Part shown: positions 8,511-16,859 of the stretch, one piece after another
Layout: each line of letters starts with the position of its first letter
How positions within the stretch are numbered: the first letter of the stretch is position 1
Assembly: GCA_963729445.1 (NCBI GenBank)
Contig: CAVSNU010000003.1
Span: 372,001 to 436,000 of the forward strand
Length of the DNA: 64,000 nucleotides
Direction of reading: 5' to 3'
Source: JACCZH01 sp963729445
GTDB taxonomy: Bacteria > Chloroflexota > Chloroflexia > Thermomicrobiales > CFX8
Position numbers and translations under genes: made by a program
Notes under the pieces: generated by a model
Told to the model about the DNA's origin: nothing
What the model saw: the letters and a program-made list of their open reading frames with translations, nothing else
The model's database searches: none

Positions 8511-10293
8511 CTAGACGTCCTTGCTCAGGGTCAACAGGAACTCGGGATTCGTCTGGGTCTTCGAGAGGCGGCCCAGCAGCAGCTCTGTACCTTCAGAACC
8601 GCCAAGCATCGAGACCATCCGGCGCATCGTGTAGACGCTGCGCAGCGTGTTGTCGTCAAGCAACAACTCTTCGCGACGTGTACCGGAGCGCTGAATGTCG
8701 ATCGCCGGGTAAATGCGCCGCTCGGCCAGCTTGCGGTCGAGGTGCAGCTCCATGTTACCGGTGCCCTTGAACTCCTCGTAGATGACGTCGTCCATGCGCG
8801 ACCCAGTATCAACCAGACACGTCGAGATGATCGTCAGACTACCGCCACCCTCAATGTTGCGGGCGGCTCCGAAGAAGCGCTTCGGCGGGTAGAGCGCGAC
8901 CGGGTCGATACCGCCGGAGAGCGTTCGGCCACTTGGCGGAACGGCCAGGTTGTAGGCACGCGCCAACCGGGTGATCGAGTCCAGCAGAATGACCACATCG
9001 CGGCCACCCTCGACCAACCGCTTCGCACGCTCGAGCGCCATCTCGGCCACTTTGGTGTGATCCTCGATCGGCTCGTCGAATGTCGAGGAAACAACCTCGC
9101 CATCGACCGAGCGCTTCATGTCGGTGACCTCTTCCGGGCGCTCACCGATCAGACACACCATCAAGTGAATGTCTTCGAAGTTGGCGGTTATACCGTTTGC
9201 AATGGACTTGAGGAGAATCGTCTTGCCCACTTTGGGTGGGGAGACGATCAAGCCACGCTGCCCGCGGCCAATCGGCGCCACCAGGTCGAAGGATTCGAGT
9301 TGACAGGACGTGCGGCTGCGTCTCAAGATCGATACGCTCGTGCGGGAAGATCGGTGTCAGGTGATCGAAATTCGGACGCCGGCGGGCCGATTCCGGGTCA
9401 ATACCGTTGACCGACTCGACGCGCAGGAGCGAGTGATACTTCTCGTTATCTTTGGGCGGACGGATGACGCCGGCGATCCGGTCACCGGGTCGCAGGCCAA
9501 ATCGCCGGATCTGCGACTGAGAAACGTAGACGTCGTCGGGGCCCGGTAGATAACGCTCGCCACGCAGGAAGCCGAAGCCATCCTCAATAATGTCGAGGAC
9601 GCCTTCGCCGAACTTATAGCCTGCCCGCTCAGCCTGAGCGCGCAACACTTTCCCGGCGAGGTCTTCAATGCGTCGATAGCGCTGTGGGTTCGGCACTTCG
9701 AGCTCGTTCGCCAGCTCTAGTAGATCGCTGCGCGGCATTTCGAGCAGCCGGGCGACGTTGAGACTCGGTGCCGAATCGGTCTGGCGTGCCGCATCTGGTT
9801 GTCGATCCGGCTGACGCTCGCGCTGCGGCCGACGCTGCTGCTGTCGCCCCTGAGTCCTACCCGTTCCGTTGGAATCGGGTCGTCGCTCGCGTGGTGCAGC
9901 CTCCTCGCGTGGTGCAGCCTCGCTTACGGATGACTGCGCCTGGTCGTCAACACCGTCAGGGGACGCTTCCACCGGGACTGCGGCCTCTGGAGGTGTGGCT
10001 GGAGTCGAAACAGCTTCAGGTACTTTGTCAGTTTCAACAGGCTTGGCTGTGTCAATGGGCGTCTCAGCTGGCGGGGAAACGTCAGTCTGTGTTTCGGCTT
10101 GAGGTTCTTCTGTAGTAGGTGTGGCTTCAGTAATTGATTCCGCCTCAGTAGAAGCTTCGTCTGTCGATTCCGTATCAACGACGGCGACAGCGCTCTTCGT
10201 TGTGCGGCGACGGGGTTGCCTGGTCCGTTTTGGCGTTTCTGCCACTTCCGGCTTCTCGGCGCCCTCGTCTGGAGATGGGGCTTGAGATGTCAT
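8511..10293 (-). CDS. rho: Transcription termination factor Rho (frame broken by one surplus base)
   Basis: Hexameric RNA helicase for factor-dependent termination. From ATG 10293 (after GGTGGA) there is a 150-residue Pro/Glu/Thr/Ala- and Arg-rich disordered extension, then the Rho N-domain (LLEMPRSDLLELANELEV), the CSD-like RNA-binding domain, and FDHLTPIFPHERIDLET. The frame then has one extra base near 9288; removing it joins STRIL directly to DLVAPIGRGQRGLIV, Walker A PPKVGKT, Walker B VVILLDS and the RREELLLDD region. The total of 1,783 bases is 3n+1. Every conserved segment is intact on both sides, so I think the gene works and the break is a sequence error, unless a +1 frameshift is used. 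Confidence 0.93.
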
Positions 10294-10508
10294 AATCCAC
10301 CGTTTACGATACGCGCCGACGCGGCGCATGCGGCCCTGTTCAAGTTCGGGCAGAACACACTATGCTTGGGGACTTTGCGCCTGTGAGAACTTCGACAATT
10401 GAGGAAAACCGGTTCAAGATGCGAGACCGAACATTTTCGATTCAGCATGTCTCAGCATGTCATGTCGCGCAGATGGGTAAGGGGTTGAGGCGCACGCCAG
10501 TGCACGCG
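10294..10508 (-). promoter_or_regulatory. Long 5' leader of rho
   Basis: The predicted rho transcript begins near 10508, leaving about 215 untranslated bases. The early part is C-rich and G-poor (around CCTCAACCCCTTACCC), the sort of sequence Rho binds, and a GCGCCG/CGGCGC hairpin lies near 10312-10326. A short direct repeat of CAGCATGT occurs at 10443-10460. Autoregulation by Rho-dependent attenuation in such a leader is known in Escherichia coli; applying it here is inference. I found no convincing leader peptide. Confidence 0.45.
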
Positions 10509-10514
10509 AGCCTC

Positions 10515-10543
10515 AGTATAACCTACCTCAGTGCACTAGTCAA
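10515..10543 (-). promoter_or_regulatory. Sigma-70-type promoter for rho
   Basis: On the minus strand TTGACT (10543-10538) and TATACT (10520-10515) are separated by exactly 17 bases. The -35 box overlaps the stop codon of glpX, so rho is transcribed independently of the upstream dinG-glpX operon, although read-through would also reach it. Confidence 0.72.
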
Positions 10544-11537
10544 ATTCGACGGCAGCGTACCGCTGAATCTTCGCGAGGCGATGCTGGGCGTGCACCCGGC
10601 GCACTGTGCCCGATTTTGAGCGCATGACGAGTGACTCCGTCGTCGCGCCGTTCTGGGTGTACCGCACACCATCAAGCAGCTCGCCATCCGTAATCCCGGT
10701 GGCGACGAAGAAGACGTTATCTGAGCTCACGAGGTCGTTCAAGCCCAGGACCCGTTTGGTGTCCATGTCGTACTCTTTGACGATCTTCCACTCATCATCA
10801 TTGCGCGGCCATAGTCTGCACTGCATGTTGCCGCCGATACTCTTCAGCGCGCAGGCGGCGATAACGGCCTCTGGCGCGCCCCCGATACCGATGAGCAGAT
10901 CAATACCGGTTCCATCAATCGCAGCCATGACTGCGCCTGCCACATCACCGTCGGTGATGAGCTTGATACGCGAGCCGGCCTCACGGATTTCTTGAATGAT
11001 CTCCTGATGACGCGGCCGGTCGAGCACAACCACCGTGAGGTCGCGTACCTCCATGTTTTTTGCTTCAGCGACGCGCTGGAGATTCTCCGTCACAGAGCGT
11101 TCAATGTTGATCGCGTGTGCCGCTTGCGGACCGGTGGCGATCTTTTCCATGTAGGCGATGTGCGGCGGATAATACATCGATCCACGTTCGGCCAGCGCCA
11201 CCACCGAGATTGCGTTGGGCATGCCGTTTGCAAGCAGCGTCGTTCCATCAATCGGGTCGACCGCGATATCGACCGCGGGCTCACTGCCGGTGCCAACGCG
11301 CTCACCGATGTACAACATGGGCGCTTCGTCTTTTTCGCCCTCACCGATGACGACGATACCGTCCATGTTGATCGTGCCGAGCATGGTGCGCAGTCCGTCA
11401 ACCGCGGCCTGATCCGCCATCTCCTTCTGTCCACGCCCCATCCAACGAGCGGCACCCAGGGCGGCGACCTCGGTAGCCCTCACAAGCTCCATCGCGAGAT
11501 TTCGATCTGGCTGACTGCGATGTTCAGCGCTATTCAT
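10536..11537 (-). CDS. glpX: Class II fructose-1,6-bisphosphatase
   Basis: Removes the 1-phosphate of fructose 1,6-bisphosphate in gluconeogenesis. At 333 residues it matches GlpX. Signature segments are AARWMGRGQKEMADQAAV, IGEGEKDEAPML, the metal-binding VDPIDGTTLLANG, and IGIGGAPEAV. I chose ATG 11537, which follows GAAGAAGGG; the frame is open 33 codons further upstream but that part has no family resemblance. It lies 56 bases after dinG on the same strand. It opposes pfkA, about 3 kb away. Confidence 0.95.
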   Translation of the reverse strand: MNSAEHRSQPDRNLAMELVRATEVAALGAARWMGRGQKEMADQAAVDGLRTMLGTINMDGIVVIGEGEKDEAPMLYIGERVGTGSEPAVDIAVDPIDGTTLLANGMPNAISVVALAERGSMYYPPHIAYMEKIATGPQAAHAINIERSVTENLQRVAEAKNMEVRDLTVVVLDRPRHQEIIQEIREAGSRIKLITDGDVAGAVMAAIDGTGIDLLIGIGGAPEAVIAACALKSIGGNMQCRLWPRNDDEWKIVKEYDMDTKRVLGLNDLVSSDNVFFVATGITDGELLDGVRYTQNGATTESLVMRSKSGTVRRVHAQHRLAKIQRYAAVEFD

Positions 11538-11593
11538 CTGTCCAAACCCTTCTTCCCCACGGTCGGTGCCCTCGACCCGACTACAAGCACACG

Positions 11594-14512
11594 TTATTCC
11601 TCGTGAACGAGCTCTGTTCGGCAGCGATCTAACCAACCCTCAACCGACGACGCGACCTCGTCCACGTTACCCACGATAAAACGGCAATCCGGTAGCGAAG
11701 CGACGAACGATTCTCCGTACCGCCGGCTCACGATTCTCCGGTCCAGCACGACGCACGCGCCGCGATCGTCCGCGCTACGGATGAGCCTGCCGAAACCCTG
11801 CTTGAATCGCAGTATGGCCTGCGGGACGGCGTAATCGATAAATGGTTCTTCAAAGAGCTCGCTGCGCGCCGCGAACACGGGATCGGACGGCACGGAGAAA
11901 GGCAAGCGGGTGATGACCAGCAAGCTCAATGCGTCACCGACAATGTCCACCCCCTCCCAGAAAGAGTTGGTGCCGAAGATGACGGTCTTCGGATTATTCA
12001 GGAGGCGTTCGACTAGCTGGCGCGGCGATCCGTCAATTCTCTGGCCAAGTACCAGAATACCCTCGCGCTCCAGCTCAGATTTTATGGCGCGGTACGTCGT
12101 CTGCAGCGCGTTGTGGGAGGTGAACAGCACCATCGCTCTACCCTGAGATGCCCTGCAGCTCTCTAACACTGCCCGTTGCAACGCTTTCTGGTGGCCCGGC
12201 TGACCCGGCTCTGGGACATCATCCATGACCGCAAGCAGGGTTGACGCCGCATAATCGAAGGGCGACGGCACGCTGAGCTCGTCGGCTTCCTCAAGTCCAA
12301 GCCGGTCCTTGATGTAATCGAATGTCCTGTCCGTCGTAAGCGTCGCGGATGTCAGGGTGACGCTCTCACACCGGCGATAGAGCTCTGCGCGCAACAGATC
12401 CGCGACATGCAACGGGACCGCGTGTACGCTCGTCTCCCCGGTCGTTTGGTGCCGTGATAACCAGCAGATCATCTGCTCGGAAGACTGGCTCAAAAGCTCG
12501 AAGAGCCGCCGTCGGAGTTCTGTCAACTCGCTCTCAAGGTTCTCCAGTTCCGTCAGGATTTCGAGGCGCGTTGGCAGGACCTCATCGCTGAACGTCTCGA
12601 CAACGTCTGAAAACTGTCTCAACAGGTCGATCAAGGCGCCGATTGGCTGGGCAGTCTGGTCCCACTCGATCTCCACCTGAGACCACGCGGGATCTGAGCG
12701 AATGGCGCCGGTCACCCGCACTCGTCGCTCATATCCCGTCGCCAGACTGTCGTAGCGTTCAACAAATTCCCCAAGAGTGAGGAACACCCTCTCGATGCCG
12801 GAGAGAGCGTCGGCGCTCGAGTTACGTCCGGCCTGCAGGAACATCTGTAATTCAGCGGCCGCCGCGCGTGCCTGGTTTCCTGCGAGTGTACTCAGCGTTC
12901 GAGACGTGAGGCCCAATGCACCGACGGTGCCCAGCTGCGGATCTTCTCGCACAACCCTCCTGATCAGCTCGACTGCCTGGGGTCTGCTGACGGAGAATCC
13001 AGCCTGGGTGGTCGCCTCCGCCTCAAGGTGCTGGGCCTCGTCGACGATTAAATGCCGGAAACTCGGTAATACCGAGCGGCTTCTCAGGAGATCGGAGAGC
13101 AACAACGAGTGATTCACGACAACGAGGTGCGACGCTTCTGCCTCAGCCCGTGCGCGGAACAGGAAACACTGATTGCGCCGGTGGAACACACACTGCGCGG
13201 GGACGCACGCGCCTTCGTCCTCGGCGAGCCTGCCCCACATTGCCCCTTCGTCTTGCGATAGTCTCAGCTCAGCTCGATCGCCGGTTTCGGTGCTCTGAAC
13301 CCAGGCGGTCACCTTGGCATACAGTTGCGCCTGGGTCTCGCTCGACACCGCCTCGCGCTGTGCCAGGAACCAGCGGCGCAGACACAGGTAGTTGGCGCGC
13401 CCCTTCAAGACGGACGCCCGAAGATTCTGCAGCTTCGCAATCGGCGACGAGGGATCAACCTTGGCGGCTCGCGCGGCCGCGGCTCGTAGCGCCGGGATGT
13501 CTTTCTTCATCAGTTGATCTTGCAGGGCAATGGTCGCCGTTGAAACCACGATGGGATCGCCGTGCTCCATCGCGTGGATGGCAGCAGGCAACAGGTAGCC
13601 AAGTGACTTGCCCGTACCCGTCCCCGCCTCAATCAACGTGCGTCCGCCACGATTGAGAATGCGCGCGACGGCAAGCATCATGTCGAGCTGCTGCGGGCGC
13701 TGTTCGAAGCCGGGCAATGCGGCGGAGAACGGCCCATCCGGACCCATGGCGTTCCGCAGATCGTCCGGCGAGATGTCCGGCTCATTCCCGGTGGGTTCCA
13801 GACGAGCAGGACGCGAACGCGATACCAGGAACGCTGCCTCGGGTGATGCGGAACGCTCGCCCCCGAGCTTCGCCAGCAACGCCGCGCCGATGGAATTGCC
13901 TCCGAATTGCTCGATCTCACCCCGCCGTCGGCGGGCAACGGAGCTAAAGAGGTGCGTTAACGAAGATTGTGAGATGCGCGTCAGCTCAGCCAACCGGTCC
14001 AGCGTGGCGTCGTCCAGGGCTTCAATACGATCCAACAAGCGATTAAACACGTGCATCGCTGTCTCAGCATCGGCAACTGCCCTGTGTTTGAGGGACGGGG
14101 GCACGCCGAGAGTCGCGGCGATCGTGCCGAGATCGTAGGTCGGCAGCTCTGGCAACAGGATCGTCGCCATTTCGAAGGTGTCAAAACGTCTGTTTTGCAA
14201 GCCGAGGCCGGCCGCTTCCAGCATGTCCAGATCCATGCCGACAGACTGCCCAACGATGGACGCCTGTTTGACAAAGTCCCGCAGTTTGGGCGCCACGGCC
14301 GCAAAACGCGGGGCGTCGTTGAGATCCTTGTTTGTCAGCCCCGTCAGCGTCTGGATACCGAAAGAGAGCCCGGAACGAGGCCGGACCATGGTCTCAAAGT
14401 GGTCGATAACCACACCATCGCGAAACTTGACTGCGCCGATCTCGATGACCTCATCGCGGGACGGATCCATCCCGGTCGCTTCAAGATCGAGCGCCACAAA
14501 TAGCTGGGTCAT
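11594..14512 (-). CDS. dinG: DinG-family helicase with N-terminal DEDDh exonuclease
   Basis: A 972-residue fusion of a DnaQ-like 3'-5' exonuclease (residues 1-170, starting FVALDLEATGMDP with the catalytic Asp and Glu) and an XPD-like superfamily 2 helicase. Helicase motifs are Walker A EAGTGTGKSLGYLLPA, VVSTATIALQDQL, and the DEAH box IVDEAQHLE. Four cysteines (LCLRRW, then C-x3-C-x7-C in ACVPAQCVFHRRNQC) match the iron-sulfur cluster of Escherichia coli DinG. The same architecture occurs in Bacillus DinG, where the helicase role is uncertain. ATG 14512 follows AAGAAGG; 43 further open codons upstream are not part of the family. Confidence 0.94.
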   Translation of the reverse strand: MTQLFVALDLEATGMDPSRDEVIEIGAVKFRDGVVIDHFETMVRPRSGLSFGIQTLTGLTNKDLNDAPRFAAVAPKLRDFVKQASIVGQSVGMDLDMLEAAGLGLQNRRFDTFEMATILLPELPTYDLGTIAATLGVPPSLKHRAVADAETAMHVFNRLLDRIEALDDATLDRLAELTRISQSSLTHLFSSVARRRRGEIEQFGGNSIGAALLAKLGGERSASPEAAFLVSRSRPARLEPTGNEPDISPDDLRNAMGPDGPFSAALPGFEQRPQQLDMMLAVARILNRGGRTLIEAGTGTGKSLGYLLPAAIHAMEHGDPIVVSTATIALQDQLMKKDIPALRAAAARAAKVDPSSPIAKLQNLRASVLKGRANYLCLRRWFLAQREAVSSETQAQLYAKVTAWVQSTETGDRAELRLSQDEGAMWGRLAEDEGACVPAQCVFHRRNQCFLFRARAEAEASHLVVVNHSLLLSDLLRSRSVLPSFRHLIVDEAQHLEAEATTQAGFSVSRPQAVELIRRVVREDPQLGTVGALGLTSRTLSTLAGNQARAAAAELQMFLQAGRNSSADALSGIERVFLTLGEFVERYDSLATGYERRVRVTGAIRSDPAWSQVEIEWDQTAQPIGALIDLLRQFSDVVETFSDEVLPTRLEILTELENLESELTELRRRLFELLSQSSEQMICWLSRHQTTGETSVHAVPLHVADLLRAELYRRCESVTLTSATLTTDRTFDYIKDRLGLEEADELSVPSPFDYAASTLLAVMDDVPEPGQPGHQKALQRAVLESCRASQGRAMVLFTSHNALQTTYRAIKSELEREGILVLGQRIDGSPRQLVERLLNNPKTVIFGTNSFWEGVDIVGDALSLLVITRLPFSVPSDPVFAARSELFEEPFIDYAVPQAILRFKQGFGRLIRSADDRGACVVLDRRIVSRRYGESFVASLPDCRFIVGNVDEVASSVEGWLDRCRTELVHEE

Positions 14513-14528
14513 ATATGGATAGGCCTTC

Positions 14529-15680
14529 TTAGCTGGAACTCGACGAGATAAGTGCCGTGGCATCACCGCAAAGCCGCACGAGTTGCGAGAGGCCAAGCTC
14601 AATTGGAGGTACCGAAATATATTCTTCGACGGTATGGGCACGTCCGCCCTGCGTGATGCCGATACACAACGAAGGGATGTGCATGCTGATCGGGATGTTC
14701 GCGTCGGTGCTCGACGCGTCGAAGATGGGCTCCATCCCCAGCCAGCTCAGAGCCTCCCACGCGGTCTGGATCAAAGGGTCATTGTCGTCTACAGCGCCGG
14801 CGGGCCGGTCACCGAGCATCTCGACATCGGCCGTCAGCCCCTCGCCAGGAGCGGACTCGATGATACGTCCGACTCGCAACGCCAGGTCATCCAGCGCGCT
14901 AGCGTCAACGGAGCGCATGTCGATCAGGGCGGATGCCCACGGAGCGATCGTGTTAATCGATGTTCCACCCTCGATCATGCCGACATTAAACGTGGTCCGT
15001 GGTTCCGATGGAACCTTGAGATCCGCGATCCGGGCGATGATGCGTCCAAGTCCGTGAATGGCGCTCGGCTGGCCGAACGCACCCCAGGAATGGCCTCCCG
15101 GCCCGCGAACCGTCACCCGCCAGCGTTTGGAGCCGACGGCAACATTGGTGATGCGCCCGAGGTTGTGTCCTTCGATGGCGATGACTCCACCTAGCTCGTC
15201 CTGGAAACGCTCTACCGCGGCGCGGGCGCCGTGCAAGTTACCGAGCCCCTCTTCACCAACGTTTGCGACGGCGATAATGTCCGCCCGTGTTTCGATCTCA
15301 AGCTTATCCAGAATCTGGAGCGCCGAAATCATCGCCGCGACACCCAGACTATTATCGCCAATAGCTGGACCGTGCAGCTCGTCACCAACTCGCGTGACAT
15401 TCAATTCGGTATGCGCAGGGAATACGGTGTCGGTATGAGCGAGCAACATTAATGCCCTGCCGCCCGTGTTTCCGCGGCGAGTATAGACGTTCCCTGTGCT
15501 GTCGGTTTCAACAGCATATCCGCGTGCCCGTAGCAAAGACGCAACGAACGCTGCACGCTCGCCTTCCTGACCGGTTGGCGCCGGCACCAGACAGATGTTT
15601 GTGGCCAGTTCAGCGGTGGATTCCACCGCGTCAGCGGCGACGGACCGGATCCGGCTTAGCTCAAACGGTGTCAGTGGCAC
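14529..15680 (-). CDS. M20-family metallopeptidase
   Basis: A two-domain zinc peptidase or deacylase of the ArgE/DapE/CPG2 class, about 383 residues. The co-catalytic metal site is visible: LLAHTDTVFP (His), GPAIGDNSLGVAAM (Asp), VANVGEEGLGN (Glu-Glu, one catalytic), IAIEGH and the distal His in GGRAHTVEE. The dimerisation domain sits at about residues 175-285 with the GPGGHSW motif. GTG 15680 lies five bases after GGGGG; an in-frame TTG at 15701 is less likely. First gene of an operon with dinG 16 bases downstream. The true substrate cannot be assigned. Confidence 0.9.
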   Translation of the reverse strand: MPLTPFELSRIRSVAADAVESTAELATNICLVPAPTGQEGERAAFVASLLRARGYAVETDSTGNVYTRRGNTGGRALMLLAHTDTVFPAHTELNVTRVGDELHGPAIGDNSLGVAAMISALQILDKLEIETRADIIAVANVGEEGLGNLHGARAAVERFQDELGGVIAIEGHNLGRITNVAVGSKRWRVTVRGPGGHSWGAFGQPSAIHGLGRIIARIADLKVPSEPRTTFNVGMIEGGTSINTIAPWASALIDMRSVDASALDDLALRVGRIIESAPGEGLTADVEMLGDRPAGAVDDNDPLIQTAWEALSWLGMEPIFDASSTDANIPISMHIPSLCIGITQGGRAHTVEEYISVPPIELGLSQLVRLCGDATALISSSSS

Positions 15681-15767
15681 GCCTTCCCCCAATCCTCGCA
15701 ATCTCGGTGCGTGGAGATCACGACGTAGGCGGAAGCGCCCGTGAGTCCGATGACCGATTTACGAGCC

Positions 15768-15773
15768 AGTATA
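15768..15773 (-). promoter_or_regulatory. Candidate -10 box for the M20-dinG-glpX operon
   Basis: TATACT on the minus strand, about 88 bases upstream of the M20 start; the best -35 match 17 bases away is only ATTACG. It sits in the 345-bp gene-free stretch 15681-16025 between divergent operons, which otherwise holds the sdh promoter and leader and no further gene that I can support. Confidence 0.35.
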
Positions 15774-15902
15774 GCATGGGTTTTGGCCAGCGTAATGCGA
15801 AAATTTGGTCGCCGAAGATCCGTTCTGAAGCTTGCGCGGCAGTACGCTACAATTCGGACGGTGGACGATCACCGCAGGCTCGGCTCCGGTACGGCAACAT
15901 GC

Positions 15903-15931
15903 TTGACACCTTCACTTTCCGTTTCTAGAGT
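15903..15931 (+). promoter_or_regulatory. Promoter of the succinate dehydrogenase operon
   Basis: TTGACA (15903-15908) and TAGAGT (15926-15931) are separated by 17 bases, a consensus -35 with a moderate -10. Transcription should start near 15938, giving a leader of about 88 bases before sdhC. A weaker TACAAT at 15848-15853 has no matching -35. Confidence 0.7.
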
Positions 15932-16025
15932 ACTCCTGCCGTTCCCACACCCCGTACGGTGCCACGGGGCTGGAGGGAACGTGGAACGCGCTGTTTTTCG
16001 AATGAGCAACTCGAGGAGGATGTGG

Positions 16026-16391
16026 ATGCTCAACATCTACCGGGGACGCGAGGGCATGATTGCCTGGGCGCTTCACCGTTTGACGGGACTCGGTGTCCTG
16101 CTGTTTCTGTTAATCCACATCGCCGACATCTACGTCATCAACTACGGTCCCGAGGCCTTCGATGATCTCCTCTTTATCTATCACAACCCGCTCTTCCGGG
16201 CGATGGAAGTGCTGCTCGTCGGAGCCTTGTACTACCACGGCCTCAATGGACTCCGCATCATCGCGATCGATTTCTGGGATAAGGCGGTCCTGTATCAGCG
16301 CCAGTTGTTCCGAGCTGTCGTCATCGCGTTCTTCCTCACATTCATCCCCACGGCAATTCTCATGCTGCGGCCGGTGCTATGGGCAAACTAG
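16026..16391 (+). CDS. sdhC: Succinate dehydrogenase cytochrome b subunit
   Basis: A membrane anchor of complex II, about 121 residues with three membrane spans. It begins MLNIYRGREGMIAWALHRLTG; the Ser/Arg-His segment before the first span is typical of SdhC. Candidate haem b ligands are the His in LLIHIADIY and the His in YYHGLNGLR. ATG 16026 follows GAGGAGGA by five bases; an ATG at 16020 overlaps that Shine-Dalgarno and is unlikely. First gene of sdhC-D-A-B. Confidence 0.9.
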   Translation: MLNIYRGREGMIAWALHRLTGLGVLLFLLIHIADIYVINYGPEAFDDLLFIYHNPLFRAMEVLLVGALYYHGLNGLRIIAIDFWDKAVLYQRQLFRAVVIAFFLTFIPTAILMLRPVLWAN

Positions 16392-16446
16392 CGATTTATT
16401 GGGGTGGCGTCTCTTCTGATACGCCCAGAGTCACGGAGGCTAACGC

Positions 16447-16857
16447 ATGCTGAGTCGCGGCGGGGGGCGCGCCCGACCGGCCCGAGGTGGCGGGTTCGAA
16501 CTCTACTCCTGGTATTTCTTTCGCATCAGCGGACTCGTGTTGATTTTTATGGCAATCTTCCACGTGATCGTCATGCACGTGATCAATACCGTGGACGAGA
16601 TTGATTTTGCATTCGTTGCTGACCGCTGGAACTCACCGTTCTGGCAAGTCTATGACATGTTGCTCTTATTCCTGGCACTGCTGCATGGAGTGAACGGCGC
16701 CCGCGTCAGCATCGATGATTATGTTCACAAACCTGGATGGCGAGTCGTCGCCTATTCGGCGCTCTGGCTCATCACCATTGCGTTTGTGGTCATCGGCGCC
16801 ATGGCGATAGTGACGTTTGACCCGAATGCATTTGACACCGTAACAGCGGGGAGCTAA
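16447..16857 (+). CDS. sdhD: Succinate dehydrogenase membrane anchor subunit
   Basis: The second anchor of complex II, 136 residues with three membrane spans. After an Arg/Gly-rich N-terminus comes ELYSWYFFRISGLVLIF, then FHVIVMHV (a possible haem or quinone-site His), and LLHGVNGARVSIDDY, the SdhD counterpart of the SdhC YYHGLNGLR element. The start ATG lies nine bases after GGAGG. It ends two bases before sdhA. Confidence 0.9.
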   Translation: MLSRGGGRARPARGGGFELYSWYFFRISGLVLIFMAIFHVIVMHVINTVDEIDFAFVADRWNSPFWQVYDMLLLFLALLHGVNGARVSIDDYVHKPGWRVVAYSALWLITIAFVVIGAMAIVTFDPNAFDTVTAGS

Positions 16858-16859
16858 CT

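Noticed and set aside
10441..10470. Short repeated CAGCATGT units that might begin a repeat array.
   Set aside because: Only two imperfect copies within 20 bases; no spacers, no cas genes.
16485..16505. A GGTTCGAAC segment that looks like a tRNA T-arm.
   Set aside because: It lies in sdhD coding sequence (Gly-Phe-Glu) and no acceptor, D or anticodon arms can be folded around it.
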